Part shown: piece after piece, positions 44,765-53,459 of the stretch | Layout of the letters: every line of letters begins with the position of its first letter | Numbering within the stretch: position 1 is the first letter of the stretch | The notes under the pieces: generated by a model | Told to the model about the DNA's origin: nothing | Database searches by the model: none | What the model saw: only the letters and a program-made list of their open reading frames with translations | NCBI RefSeq assembly: GCF_004343075.1 | Contig: NZ_SLXP01000001.1 | Span: 364,474 to 428,473 of the forward strand | DNA: 64,000 nt | Origin: Rhodovulum marinum | Lineage (GTDB): Bacteria; Pseudomonadota; Alphaproteobacteria; Rhodobacterales; Rhodobacteraceae | Direction: 5' to 3' | Translations under genes and position numbers: made by a program

Positions 44765-46023
44765 GCGGGGCTCTCCGGTCGGGTGCGGCGGGTGCGGACT
44801 GTGGCGGCATCGGCGCCGACGAGGTCGGCATAAAGGCCGGGATCGGTGTCGCCCTCGGTGCCGAAGACGAGGATGCGGGCAGCGGGGGTCAGGCAGAGCG
44901 CCTCGCGCGCGTCCGCGTCGTTCATCGCGGCGAAGAGCGCGGCGAGCCCCGCCACGGCGGATTCGCCTGCGACAAGCGGGGGGTCGCCCGCGACCGGGTC
45001 GGCCAGCCGGCGCATCATCTCGACCGCGGCCGCGTCGGGCACCGCCATCACGGCGTCGCCATGGGTGGCGAGGATTTGCCAGGCCAGCGCCGAGACCTCG
45101 CCACAGGCCAGCCCCGCCATCAGCGTATCCAGATCGCCATGAACCGGCGTGGGCGTGCCCGCCCGGTAGCTATCGACCCAGCAGGCGGAGTCGTCCGGAT
45201 CGGCCAGCACGATCACCGGGCGCCGCTCGCCCCAGCGGCGTTTCGCCTGGGCGGCAACGGCCGCCGCCATGCCGCCCACGCCGGTTTGCAGGAAGATGTG
45301 GGTGGGCGGTTCCGGCAATGCCTCGAACGCCTCGGCGGCCATCAGTTCATAGCCCTGCATCACGTCCTTGGGGATATCCATGTAACCCGGGTAGGACGTG
45401 TCCGAGACCACGAACCAGCCCTCGCGGCTGGCGGTGTCCTGCGCCTCGCGCACGCTGTCGTCGTAATTGCCGGCGCAGCGGCGGACCTGGGCGCCATAGG
45501 CCTCGATGGCAGCCTTGCGGCCCTCGGACACGGTGGCGTGGATGAAGATCACGCACCGGCAGCCGAAGGTCTGCGCGCCCCAGGCGACCGACCGGCCATG
45601 GTTGCCGTCGGTGGCGCAGCAGACGGTGATTCCGGCGACGATATCGGCATGGGCGCCAGAGACGATTTCCGCCATGGGCACCGGGTGGCCCTTGGCGGTT
45701 TCCACCTCGCGCAGCAACAGGCGGGCCACGGCATAGGCCCCGCCCAGCGCCTTGAAACTGCCAAGACCGAAGCGGGTGGATTCGTCCTTGTAGTGGATCG
45801 AGGCGACGCCCGCCGCCTGCGCCAGCCCCGGCAGCGCGACCAGTGGCGTGGGCGCATAGCCCGGCCAGGAGGAAATCGTCGCCCGCGCGGCACTGAAGGC
45901 CGCGTCGTTGAGGATGGCGTTCTGGTCGTCGGTCCAGGGGGCGCGGTGCGCGGCGGTGGGGTTCTTCACCAGCGTGAAGGGGCGCGCGACGTCCGGGCCG
46001 CGGCGTGAAATCTCGGCTGTCAT
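44761..46023 (-). CDS. dpaL: 2,3-diaminopropionate ammonia-lyase
   Basis: A 420-residue fold-type II PLP enzyme. It cleaves 2,3-diaminopropionate to pyruvate and two ammonia. The PLP-lysine motif is DESTRFGLGSFKALGGAYAV, matching E. coli YgeX. Others are CCATDGNHGRSVAWGAQTFG, TSYPGYMDIPKDVMQGYELM and LQTGVGGMAAAVAAQAK. Length fits the family. GAGGAC precedes the ATG. It is translationally coupled to the carbamoylase gene and follows the TRAP binding-protein gene after 77 bases containing a hairpin. The product pyruvate enters central metabolism, and nitrogen is released. Confidence 0.92.
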   Translation of the reverse strand: MTAEISRRGPDVARPFTLVKNPTAAHRAPWTDDQNAILNDAAFSAARATISSWPGYAPTPLVALPGLAQAAGVASIHYKDESTRFGLGSFKALGGAYAVARLLLREVETAKGHPVPMAEIVSGAHADIVAGITVCCATDGNHGRSVAWGAQTFGCRCVIFIHATVSEGRKAAIEAYGAQVRRCAGNYDDSVREAQDTASREGWFVVSDTSYPGYMDIPKDVMQGYELMAAEAFEALPEPPTHIFLQTGVGGMAAAVAAQAKRRWGERRPVIVLADPDDSACWVDSYRAGTPTPVHGDLDTLMAGLACGEVSALAWQILATHGDAVMAVPDAAAVEMMRRLADPVAGDPPLVAGESAVAGLAALFAAMNDADAREALCLTPAARILVFGTEGDTDPGLYADLVGADAATVRTRRTRPESPA

Positions 46024-46042
46024 GGCTGTCCTCGATCCTCGA

Positions 46043-46063
46043 CCGGGGGCGGGGCGCCCCCGG
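46043..46063 (-). other. perfect hairpin after dctP-type gene
   Basis: CCGGGGGCG pairs perfectly with CGCCCCCGG around GGG, between the TRAP binding-protein stop (46101) and the start of the diaminopropionate lyase gene (46023). No T-run on the coding strand. Same class of element as at 26359, 35357 and 63602. Confidence 0.55.
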
Positions 46064-46100
46064 CCGGTTTTGCTGTGGCGTCAGACCCGGTGCAAGCGGA

Positions 46101-47138
46101 TCAGAACGCGCCCTTCTCTTCCTCGATCGAGGCAAGCAGCGCGTCCAGCATCTCGATGCCCTCGGCGCCGTACTGGTCCTCGATCAGGGCGCGGACGGCG
46201 GGCTGGGCGGCCTCGGCGAACTTGGCCTGTTCGGCGGGAGGCACCACGTTCACTTCCATCTTGGCGGCCAGCGCCGGAAGGCCGCGGTCGGACGCCTCGA
46301 TCACCCGGCTCATGGCGCGGCCCGACTCGGTCGCGACCTCGGCGGCCCAGTTGACCAGCGTGCGATGTTCGTCCGACAGGCCGTTATAGAAATCTGCGTT
46401 CATCGACCAGATGTAGGGCGTGATGACGTGGTTGGTGATCGAGAGATATTTCTGCACCTCATCGAACTTGGCAAAGGCGATGATCGGCACCGGGTTCATC
46501 TGCCCGTCGGCGACGCCCGTTTGCAGCGCGGTATAGACCTCGGCCCAGGGCAGCGGCGTGGGCTGGCCGCCCAGCGAGGAAACGATCGCCTCGTGCGTCG
46601 GCAGGGTCATGGTGCGGATGCGCAGCCCCTCCATGTCGGCCACGCTTTCGATCGGCTTTTTCGAGTTGGTGAAGGCGAAGAACCCGCCCGAGTCGATCAT
46701 CCCCAGAACCTTGAGGTCGGTCTTGGACTCGAGATCGGCGATGAACTTCTGTCCGAAGCTCGAGTCCTTGCTGATCACGCGGCTGGCCACCCCGATATTC
46801 GGAAAGGCAAAGGGAATGTCGAACACGCCCACCAGGTTGTAATGCTGCGCGATGCCACCGGCGGACGAGATCGTGCTTTCCACCAGCCCGGTGCGGACCT
46901 GTTCGATCACCTCGTTATCCTTGCCGAGCTGGCCGTTGGGAAACAGTTGCACCTCGATCTCGCCGTTCGAATTCGATTCCACGAGGCTTTTGAAAACCGC
47001 GGCCATGGTGCCGGAATGGCTTTGGAACGGGTCCTCGGGGTTCAGGTGCGCGAGCCGGATGGTAACGTCGGCGGCAAAGGCCTGGCCTGCCACCAGGGCT
47101 GCGGCGAGCGTGGCGCCGAAGGTCTTGAACATGGTCAT
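46101..47138 (-). CDS. TRAP transporter substrate-binding protein (DctP-type)
   Basis: A 345-residue periplasmic binding protein. The signal peptide is MTMFKTFGATLAAALVAGQA (cleavage near AFAAD). Typical DctP motifs are ADVTIRLAHLNPEDPFQSHS, LRIRTMTLPTHEAIVSSLGG and PTPLPWAEVYTALQTGVADG. The conserved Arg of the ligand site is probably in LRIRTM, which usually contacts a carboxylate. The expected ligand is therefore an organic acid or amino acid derivative; the following lyase and carbamoylase suggest a diaminopropionate-type compound. It is third in the operon after the two membrane subunits. Confidence 0.92.
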   Translation of the reverse strand: MTMFKTFGATLAAALVAGQAFAADVTIRLAHLNPEDPFQSHSGTMAAVFKSLVESNSNGEIEVQLFPNGQLGKDNEVIEQVRTGLVESTISSAGGIAQHYNLVGVFDIPFAFPNIGVASRVISKDSSFGQKFIADLESKTDLKVLGMIDSGGFFAFTNSKKPIESVADMEGLRIRTMTLPTHEAIVSSLGGQPTPLPWAEVYTALQTGVADGQMNPVPIIAFAKFDEVQKYLSITNHVITPYIWSMNADFYNGLSDEHRTLVNWAAEVATESGRAMSRVIEASDRGLPALAAKMEVNVVPPAEQAKFAEAAQPAVRALIEDQYGAEGIEMLDALLASIEEEKGAF

Positions 47139-47172
47139 GGGTGGTCTCCCTGTTGGTTGGATTTTGGGCTGG

Positions 47173-48456
47173 TCACAGTCCGAACAGCCGTGGCACGAAA
47201 AGCGTGAGGTCGGGCCAGAAGGCGATCAGCAACAGGATCGCCACCTCGGCCAGGATGAAGGGCCAAAGCTCGCGGGTGATCGCCTCGATCTTTTCGCCGG
47301 TGACCGAGGACAGCACGAAAAGGCACGCGCCAACGGGTGGCGTCATCAGCGAGATGTTCAGCGCGAGAATGATCATGATGCCCGCATGGACCGGGTCCAT
47401 CCCGAGGCTGAGCGTCAGCGGCGCCAGCACGGGGGCGAGGATGATGAGCGTGGCGTTGATGTCCATCACCAGCCCGATCACCAAGAGCAGCAGCACGATC
47501 AGCCCGATGATGACCTGCGGGTTGTCGGAAATCGCCAAAAGCCCCGCGGCGATGGCCTGCGGCACGCGGTTGAAGGTCATCCACCAGCCCAGGATGGTAG
47601 CGGACGCGATGATCAGGAAGATCACCCCGGTGATCCGGGTGGTGCGCACCGCGATCTGGTAAAGGTCCTGCCAGGTCAGCGCGCGGTAGATCACGCCGCC
47701 CACGAACAGGGCATAGGCCACGGCGATGGCCGCCGCCTCGGTCGGCGTGGCGATGCCGAAGAGGATCGAGCCGAGGATGAACACCGGCAAAAGCGCGGCG
47801 AGGAACCCCTCGCGGAAGGCTTGCACCACGATGCGGAAACTCGGCCGCCCCTCGCCCTTGGGCAGGCCCTTGGCCCGTGCGGTCAGCGCGATGACGGCCA
47901 TGCAGACCGCGCAGATCAGCAGCCCCGGCAGGATGCCCGCGGCGAACAGCCCGGCGATGGACACCCCCATGATCGAGCCGTAGATGATCGCCAGCGTCGA
48001 GGGCGGGATGGTCGGCCCGATGATCGACCCCGCGGCGGTGACCGCGCAGGCATAGGGGCGCGAATAGCCCGCCTTCTGCATCGCGGGCACCAGCGTGTTG
48101 CCGAAAGCCGCGGCATCGGCGGTGGCCGACCCGGTGATGCCCGCGAACATGACGCTGGCCACCATGTTGGAATGGGCCATGCCGCCGCGCATCCAGCCGA
48201 CCAGCGCATCGGCCAGTTTCACCAGCCCCGCGGTGATGCCCGACCGGTTCATGATTTCGCCCGCGAGGATGAAGAAGGGCATCGCGAGGAAGGGGAACAT
48301 GTCGAGCCCCGCGAACACCCGGTCCGGCGCCATTGCCATGAAACGCGGCCCCATGTCGAGGATGCCGACCATCCCTGCGACGCCGATGGAAATGCCCACC
48401 GGCATGCCCAGCGCCATCAGGCCGAAGAACGCGAGAGGGACGAGGTAGAAACCCAT
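47173..48456 (-). CDS. TRAP transporter large permease (DctM-type)
   Basis: A 427-residue inner-membrane protein with about 12 segments. It begins MGFYLVPLAFFGLMALGMPV. The DctM pattern is visible in PFFILAGEIMNRSGITAGLV, AGITGSATADAAAFGNTLVP, and ISLMTPPVGACLFVLSSVTG near the C-terminus. It carries the Na+-coupled transport path. The ATG overlaps the small-permease stop by one base (TGATG). It is followed by the binding-protein gene after 34 bases. Confidence 0.92.
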   Translation of the reverse strand: MGFYLVPLAFFGLMALGMPVGISIGVAGMVGILDMGPRFMAMAPDRVFAGLDMFPFLAMPFFILAGEIMNRSGITAGLVKLADALVGWMRGGMAHSNMVASVMFAGITGSATADAAAFGNTLVPAMQKAGYSRPYACAVTAAGSIIGPTIPPSTLAIIYGSIMGVSIAGLFAAGILPGLLICAVCMAVIALTARAKGLPKGEGRPSFRIVVQAFREGFLAALLPVFILGSILFGIATPTEAAAIAVAYALFVGGVIYRALTWQDLYQIAVRTTRITGVIFLIIASATILGWWMTFNRVPQAIAAGLLAISDNPQVIIGLIVLLLLVIGLVMDINATLIILAPVLAPLTLSLGMDPVHAGIMIILALNISLMTPPVGACLFVLSSVTGEKIEAITRELWPFILAEVAILLLIAFWPDLTLFVPRLFGL

Positions 48457-48989
48457 CAGCGCACCCTTGGATCCGGGGTGGCGGCGGCGATCCTGTCGAG
48501 CTCTTCGCGCGCGAAGAAGTCGTGCACGCCCATCAGCGCCAGTTGCACGCAGGCCACGGCGGCAGCCAGCGGCACGCCCGCGAAGGCATAGCCCTTGGGC
48601 ATGCCGTAGATCATGCTGAACCGGGACATGCCCCTTTCGGCAAAGCCCAGCCCGTACCAGAACAAGGCGAAGAAGAAGGCGAAACCGACGACGTCGAAGG
48701 CCACCGCCAGCCAGCGCCGCGCCGAGGCGGGCAGCCGCTCGAACAGGAAGGCGACGCCGATATGCTCGCGATAGGCGATGCCCGACGAGACCGCCAGCAA
48801 CGCCATCCAGATCATCAGGTAGCGTGCCAGTTCCTCGGTGAAGGTCAGCGGCAGCGGGATCGCGTAACGGACCAGCACCCCCAGCCAGACATCGAGGACG
48901 AGCAGCACCAGAAGCGCCACGCAAACCCGTTCGACAAGCCAGTTCACGCGCTTGCTCAGAATTTTGGCAGAGGATGCAATATCACCCAT
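48456..48989 (-). CDS. TRAP transporter small permease (DctQ-type)
   Basis: A 177-residue inner-membrane protein with four segments (VALLVLLVLDVWLGVLVRY, then LARYLMIWMALLAVSSGIAY with the conserved E-E-x-R region FTEELARYL before it). It is the first gene of the TRAP operon and divergent from the RpiR regulator. The start at 48989 gives MGDIASSAK; the open frame continues upstream to another ATG (MKTQFQPR) at about 49067, so the true start may be longer. RBS signals are weak for both. Confidence 0.85.
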   Translation of the reverse strand: MGDIASSAKILSKRVNWLVERVCVALLVLLVLDVWLGVLVRYAIPLPLTFTEELARYLMIWMALLAVSSGIAYREHIGVAFLFERLPASARRWLAVAFDVVGFAFFFALFWYGLGFAERGMSRFSMIYGMPKGYAFAGVPLAAAVACVQLALMGVHDFFAREELDRIAAATPDPRVR

Positions 48990-49050
48990 TCTGGGCGGTT
49001 CCCGGTCCCTGATGCGGTCTGGTTTCGGATCGTTCCCTTGCACCCGAGGC

Positions 49051-49098
49051 TGAAACTGCGTTTTCATAGAGTCAACGAAAACAGAAAAAATCTTTTCG
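49051..49098. promoter_or_regulatory. inverted repeats in TRAP-RpiR divergent region
   Basis: Two AT-rich inverted repeats lie between the divergent genes. TGAAA (49051-49055), six bases, TTTCA (49062-49066). CGAAAA (49076-49081), eleven bases, TTTTCG (49093-49098), ending 13 bases before the RpiR TTG start. Placement fits an operator for the RpiR-type regulator controlling both directions. Recognition by this protein is inferred. Confidence 0.42.
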
Positions 49099-49111
49099 CG
49101 CCGGAGGTCAC

Positions 49112-49975
49112 TTGCCCAAATCCGAGGCAGATCGCCCATCGCTGACGCGCCGGATTCACGAAGCCTATCGCGCCCTTCCGGCCGGGGAACGCCGGGCCGC
49201 CGATATCGTGCTGGCGATGCCCGGGGAACTGGCGGTCTGGTCGGCCTCGGAACTGGCGGACAGGGCCGCGGTGTCGAACGCGACGATCTCGCGATTCGTG
49301 CGCCGGCTTGGGTATCGCTCCTTCGAGGAGGCCCGCCGCGAGGCGCGCACCATGCGCGCCGCGGGATCGCCGCTGTACCTCGCAGAAAGGGCCGGGGCGG
49401 ATGGGCCAAGCGATGCCCTGACCGAGACGCTGGCCACGGAAACGGCGTTGTTGCAGGCCACGCTGGCACAGCTTGACGGCGACATGCTGGACCGGATCGC
49501 GATGCGGCTGGCCCGGGCGCGGCGGGTTCGGTTCGCGGGGTTCCGCAACAGCCACGTCGCCGCCGATTTCGGGCGCCGCGCCCTGGCGCAGATGCGCCCC
49601 GATGTCGAGATGCTGAACGCCCCCGGCCAGACCCTGGCCGAGGGGATCGCGGGCGTTTCGGCAGAGGATGCGGTGATCATCGTCGGCCTGCGCCGCCGCC
49701 CCGCGGGGTTCGGCCGCTTCGTGCGTGCGGTTGCCGCGACCGGGGCCGATATCGTGCTGCTGGCAGATCCGGGCATCCGCGAGGCCCCCGCCGAGGTGCG
49801 CTGGACGCTTGTCTGCCCGGTCGAGACCCAGCAGACCCTGGACAGCTATGTCGGCGCGATCGCGGTCTTGCGGCTGGTTGCGCTGGCCACCATGGGGCGG
49901 CTGGGACCGGCCGCGCGCGATCACCTGGAGCGGATCGAATCGATCCACGACGCGCTGGACGAACTGGACGGCTAG
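49112..49975 (+). CDS. RpiR/MurR-family regulator (TTG start)
   Basis: A 287-residue transcription factor with an N-terminal RpiR helix-turn-helix (about 10-80; SELADRAAVSNATISRFVRR, LGYRSFEEARREAR) and a C-terminal SIS domain (about 125-265; RVRFAGFRNSHVAADFGRRA, DAVIIVGLRRRPAGFGRFV) that usually senses phosphosugars or related anions. The start is TTG, chosen because GGAGG lies 6 bases upstream and no ATG fits. It is divergent from the TRAP, lyase and carbamoylase operon, its probable target. Confidence 0.88.
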   Translation: MPKSEADRPSLTRRIHEAYRALPAGERRAADIVLAMPGELAVWSASELADRAAVSNATISRFVRRLGYRSFEEARREARTMRAAGSPLYLAERAGADGPSDALTETLATETALLQATLAQLDGDMLDRIAMRLARARRVRFAGFRNSHVAADFGRRALAQMRPDVEMLNAPGQTLAEGIAGVSAEDAVIIVGLRRRPAGFGRFVRAVAATGADIVLLADPGIREAPAEVRWTLVCPVETQQTLDSYVGAIAVLRLVALATMGRLGPAARDHLERIESIHDALDELDG

Positions 49976-50043
49976 GCCCGTGTCTTTTGCATCGGGCGCC
50001 CAGCCGCTATGCTGCCCGCGATCCCGACGCCCGGAGCCCGCCG

Positions 50044-51285
50044 ATGCGCCTTGCCGCCCCGTTGCTGTTCCTCGTCCTCGCACTTTTCGCCCCACCCGCC
50101 GCCGGGCAGGACCGGGCCGGCGTCGAACGACAGTTCAGCGCCTGGCTGGAACAGGCGGTCTGGCCACGCGCCCGGGCCGAGGGCGTGTCGCGGACCACCT
50201 TCGAGACGGCCTTTTCGGGTGTGCGGCTGAACTGGGACCTGCCCGACCTGGTGCCGCCGGGCGCGACGGCGCAAACGCCGAAACGGCAGCGCCAGGCCGA
50301 GTTCGGATCGCCCGCACGGTATTTCGCCCCGAACACGGTGGCGACCGCCACGCGCATCGGCCGCGAGATGGCCCGGCGCCATGCGGGCACGCTGGCCGCC
50401 GTGGAACGCGCAACCGGCGTGCCGGGGCGGATCGTGCTGGCAATCTGGGGCCGCGAAAGCGGGTATGGCCGCGTCGCGATCCCGCATGACGCGTTCGAAG
50501 TGCTGGGCACCAAGGGCTTCATGAGCACGCGCGCGGCCTATTTCACCGACGAGCTGATCGCCGCGCTGAAGATCGCGGAAACCGGCGCGGTGCCCGGTGG
50601 CGCGATGAAAAGCAGTTGGGCCGGCGCGCTGGGCCAGCCGCAATTCATGCCGTCGAGCTATCTGCGATACGCCGTGGATGGCGACGGCGACGGGCGGGCC
50701 GATATCTGGCGGTCCGAGGCCGACACCATCGCGTCGATCGCGACTTACCTGCAACGGCACGGCTGGGTGCCGGGGCGCGATTGGGGGTTCGAGGTGCGGG
50801 TGCCCGCGTCGGTGTCCTGCACGCTGGAAGGCCCCGACCAGGGCCGCCCGATCGAGGAGTGGGAGGCGATGGGGGTCGCCCGAGTCTCAGGCAAACCCTT
50901 CCCCGTGCACGAGCGCCGGGGCGAGGGGTTCCTGATGATGCCCGCGGGGCGGAACGGGCCGGCCTTTGTCGTGACGCCGAATTTCTATGTCCTGAAGGAC
51001 TATAACATGAGCGACCTCTACGCGCTGTTCGTCGGCCATGTGGGCGACCGGATCGCCTATGGCATGGGCGATTTCGAGGGCGCGTGGGGCCCCGTGGGCG
51101 GGCTTTACCGGTCCGACATCGCGGCGATGCAGCGCGCGCTGGAAGGTATGGGCCATGACGTGGGCGGGGCGGACGGTCTGCCCGGGTTCAAGACGCGTCG
51201 GTCCATCGGGCGCTGGCAGGAATCGCTTGGGCGGCCTGCCACCTGTTTCCCCGAGGCAGGGATGAAGGCTGCGCTGGCGCGTTGA
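50044..51285 (+). CDS. lytic murein transglycosylase (MltB-like)
   Basis: A 413-residue periplasmic peptidoglycan lyase. The signal peptide (MRLAAPLLFLVLALFAPPAA) is followed by the SLT_2 domain (about 30-330). The catalytic Glu is in VLAIWGRESGYGRVAIPHDA, and GALGQPQFMPSSYLRYAVD and ADTIASIATYLQRHGW are hallmarks of the MltB group. A C-terminal peptidoglycan-binding domain (about 355-413; IAAMQRALEGMGHDVGGADG) is present. The ATG at 50044 has GGAG 8 bases upstream and starts the signal peptide; the longer frame does not. It is a stand-alone gene. Confidence 0.9.
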   Translation: MRLAAPLLFLVLALFAPPAAGQDRAGVERQFSAWLEQAVWPRARAEGVSRTTFETAFSGVRLNWDLPDLVPPGATAQTPKRQRQAEFGSPARYFAPNTVATATRIGREMARRHAGTLAAVERATGVPGRIVLAIWGRESGYGRVAIPHDAFEVLGTKGFMSTRAAYFTDELIAALKIAETGAVPGGAMKSSWAGALGQPQFMPSSYLRYAVDGDGDGRADIWRSEADTIASIATYLQRHGWVPGRDWGFEVRVPASVSCTLEGPDQGRPIEEWEAMGVARVSGKPFPVHERRGEGFLMMPAGRNGPAFVVTPNFYVLKDYNMSDLYALFVGHVGDRIAYGMGDFEGAWGPVGGLYRSDIAAMQRALEGMGHDVGGADGLPGFKTRRSIGRWQESLGRPATCFPEAGMKAALAR

Positions 51286-51380
51286 GGCATACCGCTTTTC
51301 CGGTTTCGCCCGGCCGCGTTCGGGGGCACCATCGGCGCGAGGACGGTCGACGATTTGGCCATCAGCGCAAGGGGTAAGGC

Positions 51381-53456
51381 GTGGCGAACGAACAGGGCAT
51401 CCGCGTTGGCGTCGATATCGGCGGGACCTTCACCGATATCGTGCTGGACAATGGCGGGCGGCTGCATTCGGCCAAGGTGCTGACGACGCCCGACGCGCCG
51501 GAACAGGCGATCCTGGACGGCATCGCGCTGGTCACCGCCGAGGCGGGCGTGGCCCCCGGCGAGATTGGCCTGGTGATCCATGGCACGACCCTAGCCACCA
51601 ACGCCCTGATCGAACGGCGGGGCGCGCGCACCGCGCTGGTCACCACCGAAGGTTTCCGCGACGTGATCGAGATGCGGACCGAAAGCCGGTTCGAGCAATA
51701 CGACCTGAACCTTCAGTTGCCCACGCCGCTGGTCCCGCGCGAGGACCGGTTTCCCGTGGCGGGCCGGATCGGCGCCGAGGGGCAGGAGTTGCAGCCGCTG
51801 GACGAGGCCGCGCTGGCGGCGCTGGCCGAGCGGATCGCGAAGGGCGGCTTTGGCGCGGTCGCCGTCGGGTTCATCCATTCCTATGCCAACCCCGCGCACG
51901 AGGAGCGCGCGCGGGAAATCCTCGCCGCCCGACTGGACCTGCCCATTTCGATCTCGTCCGAGGTCGCGCCCCAGATGCGCGAATACGAGCGGTTCAACAC
52001 GGTCTGCGCCAATGCCTATGTGCGGCCACTGATGGAAAGCTATCTGTCGCGGCTGCAGGCGCGGCTGGGCGCGATGGGCGTGGGCTGCCCGGTGGTGATG
52101 ATCCACTCGGGTGGCGGGCTGATCCCGGTCGAGACGGCGGCGGCCTTTCCGGTGCGGCTGGTGGAATCGGGGCCCGCGGGCGGCGCGATCTTCGCCGCGG
52201 ATATCGCCCGGCGGTTCGGGCTGGAGCGGGTCGTCTCTTATGACATGGGCGGGACGACGGCCAAGATCTGCCTGATCGACGCGTTCCAGCCGCGTACCGC
52301 GCGCAGCTTCGAGGTGGCGCGCACCTATCGGTTCCGCAAGGGTTCGGGGATGCCGATTTCCATTCCCGTGATCGAGATGATCGAGATCGGCGCGGGCGGC
52401 GGATCGCTGGCCTGGGTCGACGCGATGGCGCGTATCCAGGTGGGCCCGGAATCGGCGGGTTCGGAACCGGGGCCGGCCTGTTACGGGCGGGGCGGCGCGC
52501 GGCCTGCGATCACCGATGCGGATTTGCTGTTGGGCAAGCTGGATCCGGGGAATTTCGCGGGCGGCAAGATCGCGCTGTCGGTCGGGCGGGCCGAGGCGGC
52601 GGTTGCGGGTGAGGTGGGCACGGCCCTGGGGCTGGACACGCGCGCCGCGGCCTTCGGCATCACCGAGGTGGTGGACGAGACCATGGCCAACGCCGCGCGC
52701 GTGCACGCGGTCGAAAGCGGCAAGGACATCGCCGGCCAGGTGATGATCGCCTTTGGCGGCGCGGCGCCGCTCCATGCCGCGCGGATGTGTGAAAAGCTAG
52801 GCATCGACCGCTGCCTGGTGCCGCGCGGGGCGGGCGTGGGGTCGGCCATCGGGTTCCTGCGGGCGCCCTTCGGCTATGAGGCGGTGGCCTCGCAGGTGAT
52901 GGGGCTGTCGGGGTTCGATGCCGATGCGGTGAATGCCCTGCTGGACGGGCTGAAGGCGCAGGCCGAAGGGTTCGTGCGCGCCGGGACCGAGGGCGCGATC
53001 ACCCGCGAGGTGACCGCCTTCATGCGCTATGCGGGGCAAGGCTGGGAAATCCCGGTCACGCTGCCCGACCGCGCCTTTGCGCCCGCGGATGGCCAGGAGA
53101 TCGCCGCGGCGTTCCGCGATCGCTATGCCGCGTTCTTCGGCCGCGCGGTGGACGGCCCCGAGATCGAGATCGTCAGCTGGTCGGTGCGGGCACAGGACAT
53201 CCGCCCGCAGCCCGAAACCCATCCGTTGGACACCGGCGGCACGCCGGTCACGGCGAAGGCCTCGCGCGCGGTCTTCGACCCGGGCCGCGGCGCAAACTTG
53301 CCCACCGCGATCCACGATCGCGACGCCCTGCCGCCCGGCACGCGCGTGATCGGCCCCGCGATCATCGTCGAGACCGAAACCTCGACCGTCGTCAGTTCGG
53401 CCTTCGACGCGGTGATCCAGGCCGACGGCGCCATCCTTTTGCTTCGGAAGGGCTGA
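51381..53456 (+). CDS. hyuA: hydantoinase/oxoprolinase subunit A (GTG start)
   Basis: A 691-residue HyuA-type subunit of an ATP-dependent hydantoinase or lactamase. The nucleotide-binding motif is [20 protein letters not shown] at residues 9-28; IHGTTLATNALIERRGARTA and VSYDMGGTTAKICLIDAF follow. It is separate from subunit B here, unlike the fused enzyme at 2651-6247. The start is GTG after AAGGGGTAAGG. Three bases separate it from hyuB, so the subunits are made together. The actual ring substrate is unknown (hydantoin, N-methylhydantoin, 5-oxoproline or another lactam). Confidence 0.92.
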   Translation: MANEQGIRVGVDIGGTFTDIVLDNGGRLHSAKVLTTPDAPEQAILDGIALVTAEAGVAPGEIGLVIHGTTLATNALIERRGARTALVTTEGFRDVIEMRTESRFEQYDLNLQLPTPLVPREDRFPVAGRIGAEGQELQPLDEAALAALAERIAKGGFGAVAVGFIHSYANPAHEERAREILAARLDLPISISSEVAPQMREYERFNTVCANAYVRPLMESYLSRLQARLGAMGVGCPVVMIHSGGGLIPVETAAAFPVRLVESGPAGGAIFAADIARRFGLERVVSYDMGGTTAKICLIDAFQPRTARSFEVARTYRFRKGSGMPISIPVIEMIEIGAGGGSLAWVDAMARIQVGPESAGSEPGPACYGRGGARPAITDADLLLGKLDPGNFAGGKIALSVGRAEAAVAGEVGTALGLDTRAAAFGITEVVDETMANAARVHAVESGKDIAGQVMIAFGGAAPLHAARMCEKLGIDRCLVPRGAGVGSAIGFLRAPFGYEAVASQVMGLSGFDADAVNALLDGLKAQAEGFVRAGTEGAITREVTAFMRYAGQGWEIPVTLPDRAFAPADGQEIAAAFRDRYAAFFGRAVDGPEIEIVSWSVRAQDIRPQPETHPLDTGGTPVTAKASRAVFDPGRGANLPTAIHDRDALPPGTRVIGPAIIVETETSTVVSSAFDAVIQADGAILLLRKG

Positions 53457-53459
53457 GCC

